Assembly (NCBI GenBank): GCA_047600805.1
Contig: JASGKG010000001.1
Location: forward strand, 186,001-250,000
DNA: 64,000 nt
DNA from: JADKHC01 sp047600805
GTDB lineage: Bacteria; Verrucomicrobiota; Verrucomicrobiia; Opitutales; Opitutaceae
Direction of reading: 5' to 3'
Shown here: positions 17,294-26,962 of the stretch, in pieces
Layout of the letters: each line of letters opens with the position of its first letter
Numbering within the stretch: the stretch's first letter is position 1
Position numbers and translations under genes: made by a program
The notes under the pieces: model-generated
Seen by the model: only the letters and a program-made list of their open reading frames with translations
Database searches by the model: none
Told to the model about the DNA's origin: nothing

Positions 17294-17830
17294 CTAAGAT
17301 CGTGCAGATGCTTCGATCGCGAGCTTGTAAAGTTTTGATTTTTCGCGGGTGTGGCTGAGCGCCTGATCGATGACCTCGAGTTGTTCGACCTGGCTGCGAA
17401 TGCGCTCGCGCAGGACCCGTGCGGATTCCGTCTGGCCGGGAAGGGTGCGCATGCGCAGATTCGCATCGATCACTTTTTGCAGTTCGGCTCTCTCGACATT
17501 CAAGCGCTCCAGCTTGGAGCCGTAGCCTGCCTGTAAAACCTCGAAGATGGTTAGGCCATTGATTCGCGCATACAAGGCCTTGTTAACCGGTTCGGCTCCC
17601 GTAGCTATTTTGTCGATCAATATTCTGATGCGAATTTCGGAGATTGCTTCATCGAAGTCGGTCCAGCTAGCGGCAGGCAGTCGGTCGGAAAGATGACTGC
17701 GCCAAAGCGAGAAGTCGATTGGGGTGCGCGCGGAGACTTTTTCCCTCAAAGGGTCCGCCGGACCGCAGCCGGAAAGAAAAATGCAAAGCGCAAGAAGCAG
17801 TAAACAAAATGCGTCAGGTAGGTTTCGCAT
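17294..17830 (-). CDS. Putative lipoprotein, coiled-coil
   Basis: A 178-residue protein with a clear lipoprotein signal: basic MRNLPD, a hydrophobic core, and the lipobox LSGC with the modified Cys near residue 22. The mature protein is rich in Leu, Arg, Glu and Gln, with heptad-like stretches at about 100-165 that indicate a coiled coil. I recognise no family. It is followed on the same strand by the non-coding region before the rhomboid gene and preceded by ilvD 138 bases away, so it is likely a separate transcription unit. Confidence 0.65.
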   Translation of the reverse strand: MRNLPDAFCLLLLALCIFLSGCGPADPLREKVSARTPIDFSLWRSHLSDRLPAASWTDFDEAISEIRIRILIDKIATGAEPVNKALYARINGLTIFEVLQAGYGSKLERLNVERAELQKVIDANLRMRTLPGQTESARVLRERIRSQVEQLEVIDQALSHTREKSKLYKLAIEASARS

Positions 17831-17968
17831 CAGAGAGCGAGGCGCCGTATGATTGGAAAAGCTGGCTGGCTGTTGCTGGGCCGTCCGCCCAGCATCAAAG
17901 GTTGTGCGAGGCCGACCGTCAACCCCGTTGGTTTGCGGAACTAGAGCTTAGGCAGCCAAAGGACAGCT

Positions 17969-19666
17969 CTAGAGGTATTTGTCGGTTACAGCGCCTTCGG
18001 AAGCAGACGCGACGAGCTTGGCGTATTTGGCGAGCACACCGCGCAATTCTTTCGGCTTGGTTGGGCTCCAGCTTTTTTGCCGGGTTGCGATTGTTTCGGC
18101 GGCGAGATCGAGTGAAAGTGTGTTATTGACCGCGTCGATTGTGATGGGGTCGCCGTTTTGGATGATTGCAATCGGCCCGCCGATCGCTGCTTCGGGCGTG
18201 ATGTGTCCGACGACGAACCCGTGGCTCCCGCCAGAGAAACGGCCGTCGGTGATGAGGGCGACCTCTTTGCCCAAGCCTTTGCCCATGATGGCGCTGGTCG
18301 GCGACAGCATCTCACGCATGCCCGGACCGCCGCGTGGACCTTCGTTGCGGATAACGACGACGTGTCCCGGCTGCACCTCGCCAGCGAGGATGGCTTGCAG
18401 CGCGGCTTCTTCCGACTCGAACGTGATGGCCTTCCCGGAAAATCGCAGGCCTTCCTTGCCTGAAATCTTGGCGACGGCACCGTGCGGGGCGAGATTGCCG
18501 TAAAGAATGCGCAGGTGGCTGTCCGGTTTGATGGGATTTGAAAGAGGCCAAATGATTTCTTGATCGCTAGAATACGGTTTAACGTCCTTTAGGTTCTCAG
18601 CAATGGTTTGGCCTGTGACGGTGAGGCAATCGCCGTGAAGAAGTCCGGCATCGAGCAGGATCTTTAGGAGCGGCTGCAATCCACCGATCCGAGAAAGGTG
18701 GGCCATGCTGTATTTGCCGGACGGCTTGAGGTCACCGAGGACAGGCACGCGCTTGCCGATGCGCGTGAAATCGTCGAGGCCGAGTGGCACGTCGGCGGCG
18801 TGCGCGATGGCGAGCAGGTGAAGCACGGCGTTGGTGGAACCGCCGAGCGCGATGACGACGGTAATGGCATTCTCAAACGCCTTCTTCGTCAGGATATCGC
18901 GGGGACGAATGTTTTTGCTGAGGAGGTGGAGCACGGCGGAACCGGCACGTTCACAGTCGAACCTTTTCTCTTCGCTAATCGCGATTTGGGAAGAGCTATT
19001 GGGCAAACTGAGGCCGAGCGCTTCGATCGCCGAAGCCATCGTATTCGCGGTGTACATACCACCGCACGAACCCGGGCCGGGGATGGAGCATTTTTCCACG
19101 GCGGCGAGTCCCTCGTCGTCGAGCTTGCCAGCGGCGTGTTGGCCAACGGCTTCGAACACGGAGACGATGTCGCACTCTTTTTGATTCCCCGGATGAATGC
19201 CCGGCAAAATGGTGCCGCCATAGACGAAAACGCTCGGCCGATTGAGACGTGCCATTGCCATCACACAGCCCGGCATGTTTTTGTCACAACCACCGATTGC
19301 CACCAAACCGTCGAAACCCTCGGCGCCGCAAACAGTCTCGATGGAGTCGGCGATGACCTCGCGCGAAACGAGCGAGTAGCGCATGCCCGGTGTGCCCATG
19401 CTGATGCCGTCTGAAACGGTTATGGTGCCGAAGATGACCGCCTTGCCGCCCGCGGAGTCTGCGCCGGCCGCGGCGCGGCGCGCGAGTTCGTCGATGTGCA
19501 TGTTGCAGGGCGTGAGCATGCTCCAGGTTGAAGCGATGCCCACGGTGGATTTTTTAAAATCGGCATCTTGGAAGCCCACGGCGCGCAGCATCGAGCGATT
19601 TGGCGCGCGGTCGGGACCGTCGTGAACAATCGAGGAATGCGTTCTGGAGGGGGAGGTGGAGGTCAT
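17969..19666 (-). CDS. ilvD: Dihydroxy-acid dehydratase
   Basis: A 565-residue enzyme of branched-chain amino acid synthesis that dehydrates 2,3-dihydroxy-isovalerate and -methylvalerate to the 2-oxo acids. Length and motifs match IlvD well. Iron-sulfur ligands are visible in LTPCNMH, GGCDKNMPGC and GPGSCGGMYTANTM. The C-terminal block LITDGRFSGGSHGFVVGHI is also characteristic. Related sugar-acid dehydratases (EDD family) share these motifs, but the overall pattern, including ALGLSLPNSS, favours ilvD. It is monocistronic as far as can be seen, and no ilv or leu gene is adjacent. Confidence 0.95.
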   Translation of the reverse strand: MTSTSPSRTHSSIVHDGPDRAPNRSMLRAVGFQDADFKKSTVGIASTWSMLTPCNMHIDELARRAAAGADSAGGKAVIFGTITVSDGISMGTPGMRYSLVSREVIADSIETVCGAEGFDGLVAIGGCDKNMPGCVMAMARLNRPSVFVYGGTILPGIHPGNQKECDIVSVFEAVGQHAAGKLDDEGLAAVEKCSIPGPGSCGGMYTANTMASAIEALGLSLPNSSSQIAISEEKRFDCERAGSAVLHLLSKNIRPRDILTKKAFENAITVVIALGGSTNAVLHLLAIAHAADVPLGLDDFTRIGKRVPVLGDLKPSGKYSMAHLSRIGGLQPLLKILLDAGLLHGDCLTVTGQTIAENLKDVKPYSSDQEIIWPLSNPIKPDSHLRILYGNLAPHGAVAKISGKEGLRFSGKAITFESEEAALQAILAGEVQPGHVVVIRNEGPRGGPGMREMLSPTSAIMGKGLGKEVALITDGRFSGGSHGFVVGHITPEAAIGGPIAIIQNGDPITIDAVNNTLSLDLAAETIATRQKSWSPTKPKELRGVLAKYAKLVASASEGAVTDKYL

Positions 19667-19892
19667 GATGGTAGTGCCGTTTGAGATTCCTAAATTCTAG
19701 ACCGTCTTCTGCCCCACGGCGACAGCAACGGTGTTTTTCTTCGTCGCCAGCTCGACGGGCGAGGCAAGCGCTGATCGTGGTATTTCGGGCGCCGCGATTC
19801 CTTCTACAGATCGAGTTGATATGCGAGCGGCGACAAACTGTCGGACCTAAAAGTCGATAGAAGCAGGTTCGATTGCGCGTTGCCGAGGTGAA

Positions 19893-20672
19893 TCACTTCG
19901 TCGGCTGTGGCTTGGGGACGGTGTGCTCGATCAGCGTGAGCGTGGCGGTGCCGAAACCGAGCTGGAGTTTCATTTTCACGGGGAGCCGATCTCCGCTCTG
20001 TGCAATCCAAACTTTTATCTCACCTTTTTTGAAGACGCCTTGGGGCGGCTGCTTTTCCATGCGCGGGGTGAGCACGAGTGCCTGGAAATCGCCGAGGGGT
20101 GTGTCAACCTCTTCGACTCCTTCAGCACGAATGGTGATGGAGTAGAGATCGCGTCCGAAATAAACGAGCAGGTCTCGTGCGTCGCCCACCTTGATGTTCC
20201 AGTGGCGTGTTTGCACGAGGGCCGAAAGCAAATCGATTGGTTCGGCATCGCTGGGGAGCGGAATGTCGCGGCTGCGGTTTGGACGGTACGTGTCCTTGTG
20301 GTGGGCGATTTTGGCACTGTAGTCGAAATCAGTGCGGCTCTCGGTCGGTTTGCTGCGCTCCATGCCTTTTTCGGCAACCCAGAGCATTCGGTCGGTGTCC
20401 CGCTCGATCAACACCTCGGCTTTATTGTCGAAACGGTACATCCCTCTAACCAATCCTTTGGAAGCAATGGTGTTGGTAATCCGCATGAGCTGCTTGCCGT
20501 CGGGGCCTGTCTCGGCCTTGGCCATCATCTCGATTTCACCGGCGCCGAGGAACCCCCAGCTTACTTTGTAGACGAGACGTTCGCCATCGCTAAAGGCTGT
20601 GAACGGCTCCGCTCGCAGCTGACTGCAGGTGAACAAGGCGGCGATGACGATCAGGCGCTTGAGGACAATCAT
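19893..20672 (-). CDS. DUF3108-domain periplasmic protein
   Basis: A 259-residue protein with a signal peptide (MIVLKRLIVIAALFTCSQLRA). The DUF3108 pattern follows: FSDGERLVYKVSWGFLGAGEIEM near the start, RIEAEGVEEV-like strands in the middle, and a beta-rich C-terminus ending VWIAQSGDRLPVKMKLQLGFGTATLTL. Family members are periplasmic beta-barrel-like proteins of unknown role, often near lipid or envelope genes. The frame is open ten codons further upstream, but the Met at 20672 gives the clean signal peptide. The neighbouring MBL exonuclease gene ends 83 bases from it on the same strand. Confidence 0.8.
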   Translation of the reverse strand: MIVLKRLIVIAALFTCSQLRAEPFTAFSDGERLVYKVSWGFLGAGEIEMMAKAETGPDGKQLMRITNTIASKGLVRGMYRFDNKAEVLIERDTDRMLWVAEKGMERSKPTESRTDFDYSAKIAHHKDTYRPNRSRDIPLPSDAEPIDLLSALVQTRHWNIKVGDARDLLVYFGRDLYSITIRAEGVEEVDTPLGDFQALVLTPRMEKQPPQGVFKKGEIKVWIAQSGDRLPVKMKLQLGFGTATLTLIEHTVPKPQPTK

Positions 20673-20754
20673 GGGGAACGCGGGATTTGGAGGTGCACGC
20701 ACTTTCCACGTAAGAGCGAAAAAGTCACGCCGCGAACGCTCTTTGGGCTAAAAG

Positions 20755-21762
20755 TTACTTGGTCGGCACAGGTGGCCCGGCGAGTGGTAGTTCGAGTTGA
20801 TTGGTTTCGCTGATCGCCCAAGCCTCGACACCCAAGCCACGGAGATGCCGCGCAAAATCCGAGGCGAAACCATGAAGGGTGAGCACGCGTTTCGGTTGGA
20901 CGAGTTCCACGAAGCGCAGGAGTTCGGGAAAATCCGCATGGTCGGAGAGGGGAAATGCCGCGTCGCAACGGTTGCGGAAAACGGTGGAGCGATCGAGTGC
21001 CCAACCTGAGATCATCGCGGTGCGCGCAGCCGGGATTTTGCGTAGGAACGATGCATGGCGGCTTTGCGGAGGGCAAATAACTACGTGCCCGGGGAGTTCG
21101 TTGGCGGAGAATTCGCGATAAGCCGGCAGGTTGAGGCCGAGTCCGCGGCAGACTTCGGTGATGCGGAACGTCTCTGCATGAAGCATGATGTTCAAACCCG
21201 CTTGGCCGAGCACGCAGATCAGTTCCTGACTTTTGCCCAAGCTGTAGGCGTACAGCACGGGCGTCGCGCCGTCGGCCAACGCTTGTTTACAGAATTTAAT
21301 AATGGCCGCGCGCGTTTCCTCGGCCGGAGGGAAAACGTATTGTGGTCGGCCAAAAGTGGTTTCCATGATCAGCACGTCGGCTCGCGGTGGCGCGCAGCGT
21401 TCGGCTGCCAAGGCTTCGCGCAGTTTGAAATCACCGGTAAAAAGCAGACGCCCATGGCTGGCGTGTTCGAGCAAGCAAAGCGCAGAGCCGAAAATGTGCC
21501 CGGCGGGGTGGAGCGTGATCTGGGTGTCGGTTGTGAGTTGTTCGGTTTGTCCCAACGGCAGTTCGTGCTCGAGGCGCCTCCCAGGAAGGCGCGCGCGCAT
21601 CAAACGCGCCGTCGCGCGAGAAGCGACAATCTCACGGTGCCGAGCGCAATGGTCGGAGTGGGCGTGCGAAACCACCACGCGATCGGCTGGCCGATGGGCG
21701 TCTAGCCACCACCCGATTTGAGGCAGGAAAATACCCTGTTTATATTGAATGTCCCAAGGCAT
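20755..21762 (-). CDS. MBL-fold exonuclease (ligase-associated exonuclease type)
   Basis: A 335-residue metallo-beta-lactamase-fold protein of the beta-CASP/mRNA-processing-factor-like group. The metal-binding motif is SHAHSDHCARH at about residues 33-43, with additional ligands in HPAGHIFGSALCL, LFTGDFKLRE and PLSDHADFPELL. The C-terminal block RVLTLHGFASDFARHLRGLG is typical of the bacterial proteins named ligase-associated DNA exonucleases. The usual neighbours, an ATP-dependent DNA ligase and a helicase, are not in view. It should be a cytoplasmic nuclease; whether DNA or RNA is the substrate cannot be told. Confidence 0.85.
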   Translation of the reverse strand: MPWDIQYKQGIFLPQIGWWLDAHRPADRVVVSHAHSDHCARHREIVASRATARLMRARLPGRRLEHELPLGQTEQLTTDTQITLHPAGHIFGSALCLLEHASHGRLLFTGDFKLREALAAERCAPPRADVLIMETTFGRPQYVFPPAEETRAAIIKFCKQALADGATPVLYAYSLGKSQELICVLGQAGLNIMLHAETFRITEVCRGLGLNLPAYREFSANELPGHVVICPPQSRHASFLRKIPAARTAMISGWALDRSTVFRNRCDAAFPLSDHADFPELLRFVELVQPKRVLTLHGFASDFARHLRGLGVEAWAISETNQLELPLAGPPVPTK

Positions 21763-21910
21763 GTTGAAGCGTGGAAGGTTGAAGAAGCTGGAAGGAGGAG
21801 CGTGTAGTCAAAACTCATGACACTCAAGGACTGGGTAAATGCGGTCACCTGTCTCTGTTTTGCTCGCCGCGGTACTTGCGAGTCGTTTTGTTTGGGGTCT
21901 GTTCTCTTCC

Positions 21911-23248
21911 ATGTTGCTCCCCAAAATTTCTACCCGGTCGCTGGTTTACTCCTGTCTTTTAACTGTAGCGTGCCTCTCATCGGCGCCGCTCTTTTCAGCG
22001 ACTACCGTTGACGTCTCGGCTGCGGAAAATGTGCTCCCCGTCCTGCCGACGGTTCCGGAGCGCACGTTTGTGATCACAGACTTTGGCGGTGTGGGTGATG
22101 GGAAAACGCTGAACACGGCAGCCTTTAAAAAGGCGTTCGCGGCAATCAAAGAGGCTGGCGGGGGCAAGCTCGTCATTCCGAAAGGTGTGTTTCGCACGCA
22201 GCCGATTACGCTCTGCTCCAGTTTGAATCTGCATCTGGAAAAAGGTGCGATGATTCAGGCGCCAGATAATTTTGCAGACTTTGGAATCGCAGATCCCAAA
22301 ACCTTGCGTTCGCCCGAGGAGGCGCGCGGCTATCGCCCTCCCGAACCGTTGATTAACGGCAAAGACCTTCACGACGTGGCGATCACCGGCCCGGGAACGA
22401 TCGATGGCAACGGCCCTCTCTGGTGGGAATGGTCGGAACGCGCGGCACGCCAACGCAAGGAGAAGGAGCCCAATCGCATCGTCTACCGTCGGGTGCACAT
22501 GGTGGTGCTCGATCGCATTGAGCGTCTCCTGATTGCGGATGTCACGCTGCAGAACTCCTCCATGTTTCACCTCGTGCCGCGCAGCGTGAAGGAATTGACG
22601 ATTGAGCGCGTGAAAGTCCGTGCGCCGTTCGATGCCCCGAATACCGATGCGATCGATCCGGGCAATTGCACGAACGTTTGGATCCACCACTGCGACATCG
22701 ATACGGGTGACGACGATATCGTCATCAAATCGGGCGGAGCGAACATCTTGATTGAAGATTGTGTGATTAAACACGGGCATGGCCTGTCGGTTGGTTCGGA
22801 AACCAATGCAGGCCTGAGCAACATGCTGGTTCGTCGTTGCACGTTGGATGGCACCGACAACGGCATCCGCATCAAATCGATGGTTGGCAAGGGTGGCCTC
22901 GTTGAGAACATCCGTTACTCCGATATCACGATGAACAACGTGGCTAACGCGCTCGTTTTCGACCTCGCGTACGTCGACAACAATTATCCCGACTACAAAG
23001 GCGATCCTGCGAAGACCCCGGAAATCCGGAATATTTTGATCGAAAATGTCACGGCCCTGAACTCGAAGAACGCTGGCAAGATCGTCGGCTTGCCGAACAG
23101 CCCGATCAAAAATATCACACTCCGCAACGTGACGATCTCAGCGGAAAAAGACTTGGAGATCAAAGACGCTGACCAACCGGTTTTGGAAAACGTCACCCGC
23201 GATATTAAAAAAGGGATTTATAAAGAACCCGTGCACGTCGTGGAGTAA
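21911..23248 (+). CDS. GH28 polygalacturonase
   Basis: A 445-residue secreted pectin hydrolase. The start at 21911 gives a signal peptide (MLLPKISTRSLVYSCLLTVA); an open frame runs back to 21839. The full catalytic set of GH28 is present: NTDAIDPGNC, DTGDDDIVIKSG, KHGHGLSVGSE and DNGIRIKSM, within a beta-helix whose opening is FVITDFGGVGDGKTLNTAAF. It should hydrolyse alpha-1,4-galacturonosyl linkages, either endo or exo. It lies apart from the main pectin operon, divergent from the MBL gene, and is probably its own unit. Confidence 0.93.
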   Translation: MLLPKISTRSLVYSCLLTVACLSSAPLFSATTVDVSAAENVLPVLPTVPERTFVITDFGGVGDGKTLNTAAFKKAFAAIKEAGGGKLVIPKGVFRTQPITLCSSLNLHLEKGAMIQAPDNFADFGIADPKTLRSPEEARGYRPPEPLINGKDLHDVAITGPGTIDGNGPLWWEWSERAARQRKEKEPNRIVYRRVHMVVLDRIERLLIADVTLQNSSMFHLVPRSVKELTIERVKVRAPFDAPNTDAIDPGNCTNVWIHHCDIDTGDDDIVIKSGGANILIEDCVIKHGHGLSVGSETNAGLSNMLVRRCTLDGTDNGIRIKSMVGKGGLVENIRYSDITMNNVANALVFDLAYVDNNYPDYKGDPAKTPEIRNILIENVTALNSKNAGKIVGLPNSPIKNITLRNVTISAEKDLEIKDADQPVLENVTRDIKKGIYKEPVHVVE

Positions 23249-23321
23249 CGAGCACACGTAGGATTCCCTCGCGAAGTTGCGCGGGACGGGGTGCTGCGAA
23301 GCGTGGGCGGTGAGCTTGGTT

Positions 23322-23397
23322 GTGGAATTTTAATCGAACTTTCCACGCCCAGCCGCATTCGTTTGACGAATTTGTTTCCCGCGATCTCTTAGGTCGC
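23322..23397 (+). promoter_or_regulatory. Hairpin-rich leader upstream of terC-like gene
   Basis: Three short inverted repeats follow each other just before the TerC start: GTGGAA/TTCCAC (23322-23346), ATTCG/CGAAT (23357-23371) and GCGATC/GGTCGC (23381-23397, with one T-G pair). The last ends three bases before the ATG, where a ribosome-binding site would normally lie, and no clear Shine-Dalgarno sequence is seen. It may be a structured regulatory leader. I do not see the conserved core of the yybP-ykoY manganese riboswitch. Confidence 0.35.
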
Positions 23398-23400
23398 AAC

Positions 23401-24141
23401 ATGGATTGGCTCACTGACCCTCAGATCTGGATTTCACTGCTCACGTTGACTGGCTTGGAAATTGTTCTTGGCATCGACAACGTGATTTTCATTTCGATTT
23501 TGGCGGGCAAGTTGCCCAAGGAGCAGCAGAAGAGCGGCCGGCAGACAGGTTTACTGCTGGCGCTGATTACGCGCGTCGGTCTGCTCTTCAGTATCACCTG
23601 GTTGATGCGGCTGACGGCGCCGTTGTTTCATCTGCCGTTGCTCGATCACGACGTTTCAGGCCGAGATCTGATTCTTGGTATTGGCGGCTTGTTCTTGATC
23701 GCAAAGAGTGTTCACGAGATCCACGGAAAGCTCGAAGGTGACGAGGACGAAACGTCGGCGAGAAAGGCGACCTCGTTCGCCAGCGTGGTCATTCAGATTA
23801 TGCTGCTCGATATCGTTTTCTCCTTGGATTCGGTGATCACGGCGGTCGGCATGGCCAATCACCTCGGCGTTATGGTGGCGGCCGTGGTGATTGCGTTGTT
23901 CATCATGCTTTGGTTCGCCGGCGCGATCAGCGATTTCGTGCATCGCCACCCAACGCTCAAGATGCTGGCGCTGAGCTTCCTCATTCTGATTGGCGTTACG
24001 CTCGTCGGGGAATCACTCGGACAGCACATTCCAAAGGGCTACATCTACTTCTCGATGGCCTTCGCTTTTGCGGTGGAAATGCTGAACCTGAAGCTACGCG
24101 CAAAATCAAAGCCCGTCGAACTGCACGAGCCCCGCGGCTGA
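23401..24141 (+). CDS. TerC-family membrane protein
   Basis: A 246-residue integral membrane protein with the TerC hallmark LEIVLGIDNVIFISILAGKLP and a second half repeating the pattern in MLLDIVFSLDSVITAVGM, where the two Asp residues sit in membrane helices and are thought to bind a metal. About seven helices are visible. Members such as YkoY/YceF/Alx export manganese or charge secreted proteins with it. I chose the ATG at 23401 because it begins the conserved core; the frame is open from 23320. The upstream leader is unusually structured. Confidence 0.9.
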   Translation: MDWLTDPQIWISLLTLTGLEIVLGIDNVIFISILAGKLPKEQQKSGRQTGLLLALITRVGLLFSITWLMRLTAPLFHLPLLDHDVSGRDLILGIGGLFLIAKSVHEIHGKLEGDEDETSARKATSFASVVIQIMLLDIVFSLDSVITAVGMANHLGVMVAAVVIALFIMLWFAGAISDFVHRHPTLKMLALSFLILIGVTLVGESLGQHIPKGYIYFSMAFAFAVEMLNLKLRAKSKPVELHEPRG

Positions 24142-24190
24142 CGAATTTGTGAGGGTAGCGTTGCGGTCGGTTCAGGAGCGCAGCGTAAAA

Positions 24191-25342
24191 TTATTTTGGT
24201 GATGTAAGCGCGTTGAACGACAAAGCATACACACAACCGTCGCCTGCACCTAAATATATTTTCCCATCGGACAAAGCGGGCGCCGATGGGCTGGCCTTCT
24301 CGATTGGTAATTTCGAAATGAGCGAACCGGACGCGACGTCGAGAAGATAGAGGAAGCCAGTTTTCCCGAAGTTGGAGCTGTTGACTACGAGTGTTTTACC
24401 GTCCGTTACGGGACAGGTGAAAAAGATCCCTTCACCCTGGAACGCCCAAACGAGTTTTCCCTGATTTAGGCAAAGCACGGAATTCGTGAAAATGGTGGTG
24501 GCGGTGACGACGTTGTCGCCGACCAAAAGCGGAGAAGCCGGAAGATAGGTTTTGTTCGGGTCGGTGTAGCTCCAGACCGGTTTGCCTGTCGCCAAATCGA
24601 GCGGCGCAAAGGTGTCGTGCTGGCTCCCAAAATAGACGACGCCGTTTTGAATCACAAAATCGGATACAACGGCTCCGTAATAGTGACGCACGTTCTCGTG
24701 GCGGAATTTCCAGCGCAGTTTCTTTTCGGCGAGCGACACGGCGTAGACGTCGCCCTCCCAGTCGCCGAAACAAACGAGGCCATCTTTGATCGCCGGAGTT
24801 GAGCGGATGGGGCGAGCGCTCTCGGTCGTGTATTGAAATAATAGCGAACCCTCAGAGAGGGACACCCCATTGAGATTGCCCCAATCGTCACCGAAATAGA
24901 CAACACCGTCGGCGACCACGGGCGATGACCGGTGATAATCGGTTAGGTCCATCGAGGCGATTGGACGATAAGGCTTGGCCACAAAGTGCCATTTTTCTCT
25001 GCCGGTGGAGCGATCGAGCGCATACAACGTGTTCGCGCTTTCAAAACAAACCAACTCGCCAGCGACGGCGGCGCGGGTGGAGATTGGAAATGGCACAGCG
25101 AATTTCCACAACGGCTGACCTGACGCGGCATCGATCGCGAAAAATTGGCCGTTTGTGCTGCCGCAGTAAACGACTCCGTGGTCCACTATCGGCGGGGCGG
25201 TGACATCTCTGCCGGTGGAGAATTTCCAGACGACGGCTGTATGATTGATCGAAATCACGGGCTCGGCCGCGAAGCAGGAAAGAGTTGAGCTGAGCATCGC
25301 CGTGGCGGCGACAAGAGCGACGAAGCGGGTGAGGCGAAGCAT
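24191..25342 (-). CDS. Secreted PQQ-like beta-propeller repeat protein
   Basis: A 383-residue protein with a signal peptide (MLRLTRFVALVAATAMLSS) and about seven repeats of the PQQ-enzyme propeller type, seen as G-x-VYFG/CFG followed by a Trp-containing strand (for example VYFGDDWGNLNGV, VCFGDWEGDVYAVSL, IYLGAGDGCVYAL). No dehydrogenase catalytic residues are apparent, so it resembles BamB-like scaffold propellers, though nothing shows a link to outer-membrane assembly. It is convergent with TerC and stands alone. Confidence 0.85.
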   Translation of the reverse strand: MLRLTRFVALVAATAMLSSTLSCFAAEPVISINHTAVVWKFSTGRDVTAPPIVDHGVVYCGSTNGQFFAIDAASGQPLWKFAVPFPISTRAAVAGELVCFESANTLYALDRSTGREKWHFVAKPYRPIASMDLTDYHRSSPVVADGVVYFGDDWGNLNGVSLSEGSLLFQYTTESARPIRSTPAIKDGLVCFGDWEGDVYAVSLAEKKLRWKFRHENVRHYYGAVVSDFVIQNGVVYFGSQHDTFAPLDLATGKPVWSYTDPNKTYLPASPLLVGDNVVTATTIFTNSVLCLNQGKLVWAFQGEGIFFTCPVTDGKTLVVNSSNFGKTGFLYLLDVASGSLISKLPIEKASPSAPALSDGKIYLGAGDGCVYALSFNALTSPK

Positions 25343-25439
25343 ATTTTGCAGTTAACACCGCTGCTCCATCGATCCCGCCAAAGGATCTGGCCGCGCCCGG
25401 CACTTGCCTCGGAGAAAACTCAGGGCATGTTGGCGGCCG

Positions 25440-26897
25440 GTGTCCAATTCAACTGTCATTCTCTGGTTTCGTCAGGACCTCCGTCTGCGAGATAATCCGG
25501 CTCTGGAAGCAGCTCTCGCCACGAAGCAACCGATTATCCCGTTGTATATTTTGGATGATTCGGCCGAAGAAAATTGGCGGTTAGGCGGAGCTTCTCGGTG
25601 GTGGCTTCATCACTCGCTCGCCGCGCTGGACACTGAATTGCGGAACCGGGGCAGCCGCCTGGTTTTGGCGAGAGGCGAGTCCGCAGAAATCTTGGATACC
25701 TTGGTCGCGAAATCCGGGGCGTCGGCTGTTTTTTGGAATCGGCGCTACGAGCCGGCAATTATCGAGCGCGACAGAAACATAAAGGAATCGCTGACCGAGA
25801 GAGGGATAGAAACGAAGAGCTTTAACAGCGCGCTTTTATTCGAACCTTGGGAAATCGCCAATAAACAAGACGGGCCGTTCCAGGTTTTTACCCCGTATTG
25901 GCGGCATTGTCTCGCGCAGCCGATCGCACCGGAAATTGCGCTCCCAGGTAGAATGCGTTTGCCGGTTCCAACGAGTTGGCCGCAGTCGCCCGACTTGGGC
26001 GCACTGGATTTGTTGCCGCGGCTGAACTGGGCGGATGGGTTTGGGCACTACTGGCAACCGGGCGAGGATGGCGCGCAGAAACGGTTGAAAGCGTTTTTGT
26101 CGAAGCGCGTCGGTGATTACGATGCCGCGCGGGATTTTCCTTTTGAGGACGGAACCTCGGGGCTGTCGCCGCATCTTCACTTCGGTGAGATTGGACCGAG
26201 GCAGGTGTGGGGGGCAGCGCGAGCACTTTCAAAGGAAACTGGTATTTTTCCGCTGAATACAGGGGTTCAGCGCTTCCTTACGGAGATTGGTTGGCGCGAG
26301 TTCGGATACCATCTGCTCTTCCATTTCAAGAATACGCCGGAGCTGCCGCTGCGCAGCCAATTTGAGGCGTTTCCCTGGGCTGCAGATCCGAAAGGGGCGA
26401 AACTAAAAGCGTGGCAGCGGGGTCTCACGGGTTATCCCATCGTGGATGCCGGTATGCGTCAGCTTTGGCAAACCGGTTGGATGCACAATCGTGTGAGAAT
26501 GATTGTCGCTTCTTTCTTGGTTAAGCATTTGCGGCTCTCGTGGACGCACGGAGCGGCTTGGTTTTGGGAGACGCTGGTGGACGCCGACCTCGCGAGTAAC
26601 ACGCTGGGCTGGCAATGGAGCGCCGGCTGTGGCGCGGACGCTGCCCCGTATTTTCGGATTTTTGCGCCAGTGACCCAAGGCGAGAAGTTCGATCCAAAAG
26701 GTGAATACGTCCGCAAGTGGGTGCCAGAGTTGACGGAGGTTCCTGCGGAGTATGTGCACAAACCCTGGGAAGCGCCGCCTCTGTTGCTCGCGGCCGCGGG
26801 CCTAAAGCTCGGCGAAAATTATCCTCTGCCGGTCGTGGATCACGCGAAGGCGCGAGCCGAAGCTTTGGCCGCTTTCAAATCACTCCGCAAAGCTTGA
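25440..26897 (+). CDS. Deoxyribodipyrimidine photolyase / cryptochrome-family protein
   Basis: A 485-residue flavoprotein. The N-terminal photolyase domain opens with VILWFRQDLRLRDNPAL. The FAD-binding helical domain shows FLTEIGWREFGYHLLFHF, DAGMRQLWQTGWMHNRVRM, and the diagnostic WFWETLVDADLASNTLGWQWSAGCGAD followed by YFRIF. It repairs cyclobutane dimers (class I-like) or acts as a photoreceptor. The start is uncertain: GTG at 25440 aligns with the family N-terminus, whereas the frame is open back to a TTG at 25404. It is followed 65 bases later by the TIGR01777 gene, a pairing common in bacteria. Confidence 0.92.
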   Translation: MSNSTVILWFRQDLRLRDNPALEAALATKQPIIPLYILDDSAEENWRLGGASRWWLHHSLAALDTELRNRGSRLVLARGESAEILDTLVAKSGASAVFWNRRYEPAIIERDRNIKESLTERGIETKSFNSALLFEPWEIANKQDGPFQVFTPYWRHCLAQPIAPEIALPGRMRLPVPTSWPQSPDLGALDLLPRLNWADGFGHYWQPGEDGAQKRLKAFLSKRVGDYDAARDFPFEDGTSGLSPHLHFGEIGPRQVWGAARALSKETGIFPLNTGVQRFLTEIGWREFGYHLLFHFKNTPELPLRSQFEAFPWAADPKGAKLKAWQRGLTGYPIVDAGMRQLWQTGWMHNRVRMIVASFLVKHLRLSWTHGAAWFWETLVDADLASNTLGWQWSAGCGADAAPYFRIFAPVTQGEKFDPKGEYVRKWVPELTEVPAEYVHKPWEAPPLLLAAAGLKLGENYPLPVVDHAKARAEALAAFKSLRKA

Positions 26898-26962
26898 GCA
26901 GGTGAAGATTGCAGAGAGTTTTAGGTTGTGTGAAGGTCGGATGACCCGTTCACGCCCGATTC

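Noticed and set aside
17969..19666. Sugar-acid dehydratase (EDD family) instead of ilvD
   Set aside because: The pectin setting made this tempting, but the overall motifs fit dihydroxy-acid dehydratase and the gene is 8 kb or more from both sugar clusters.
23249..23400. yybP-ykoY manganese riboswitch before terC
   Set aside because: Hairpins are present but the conserved riboswitch core was not found, so only a structured leader is reported.
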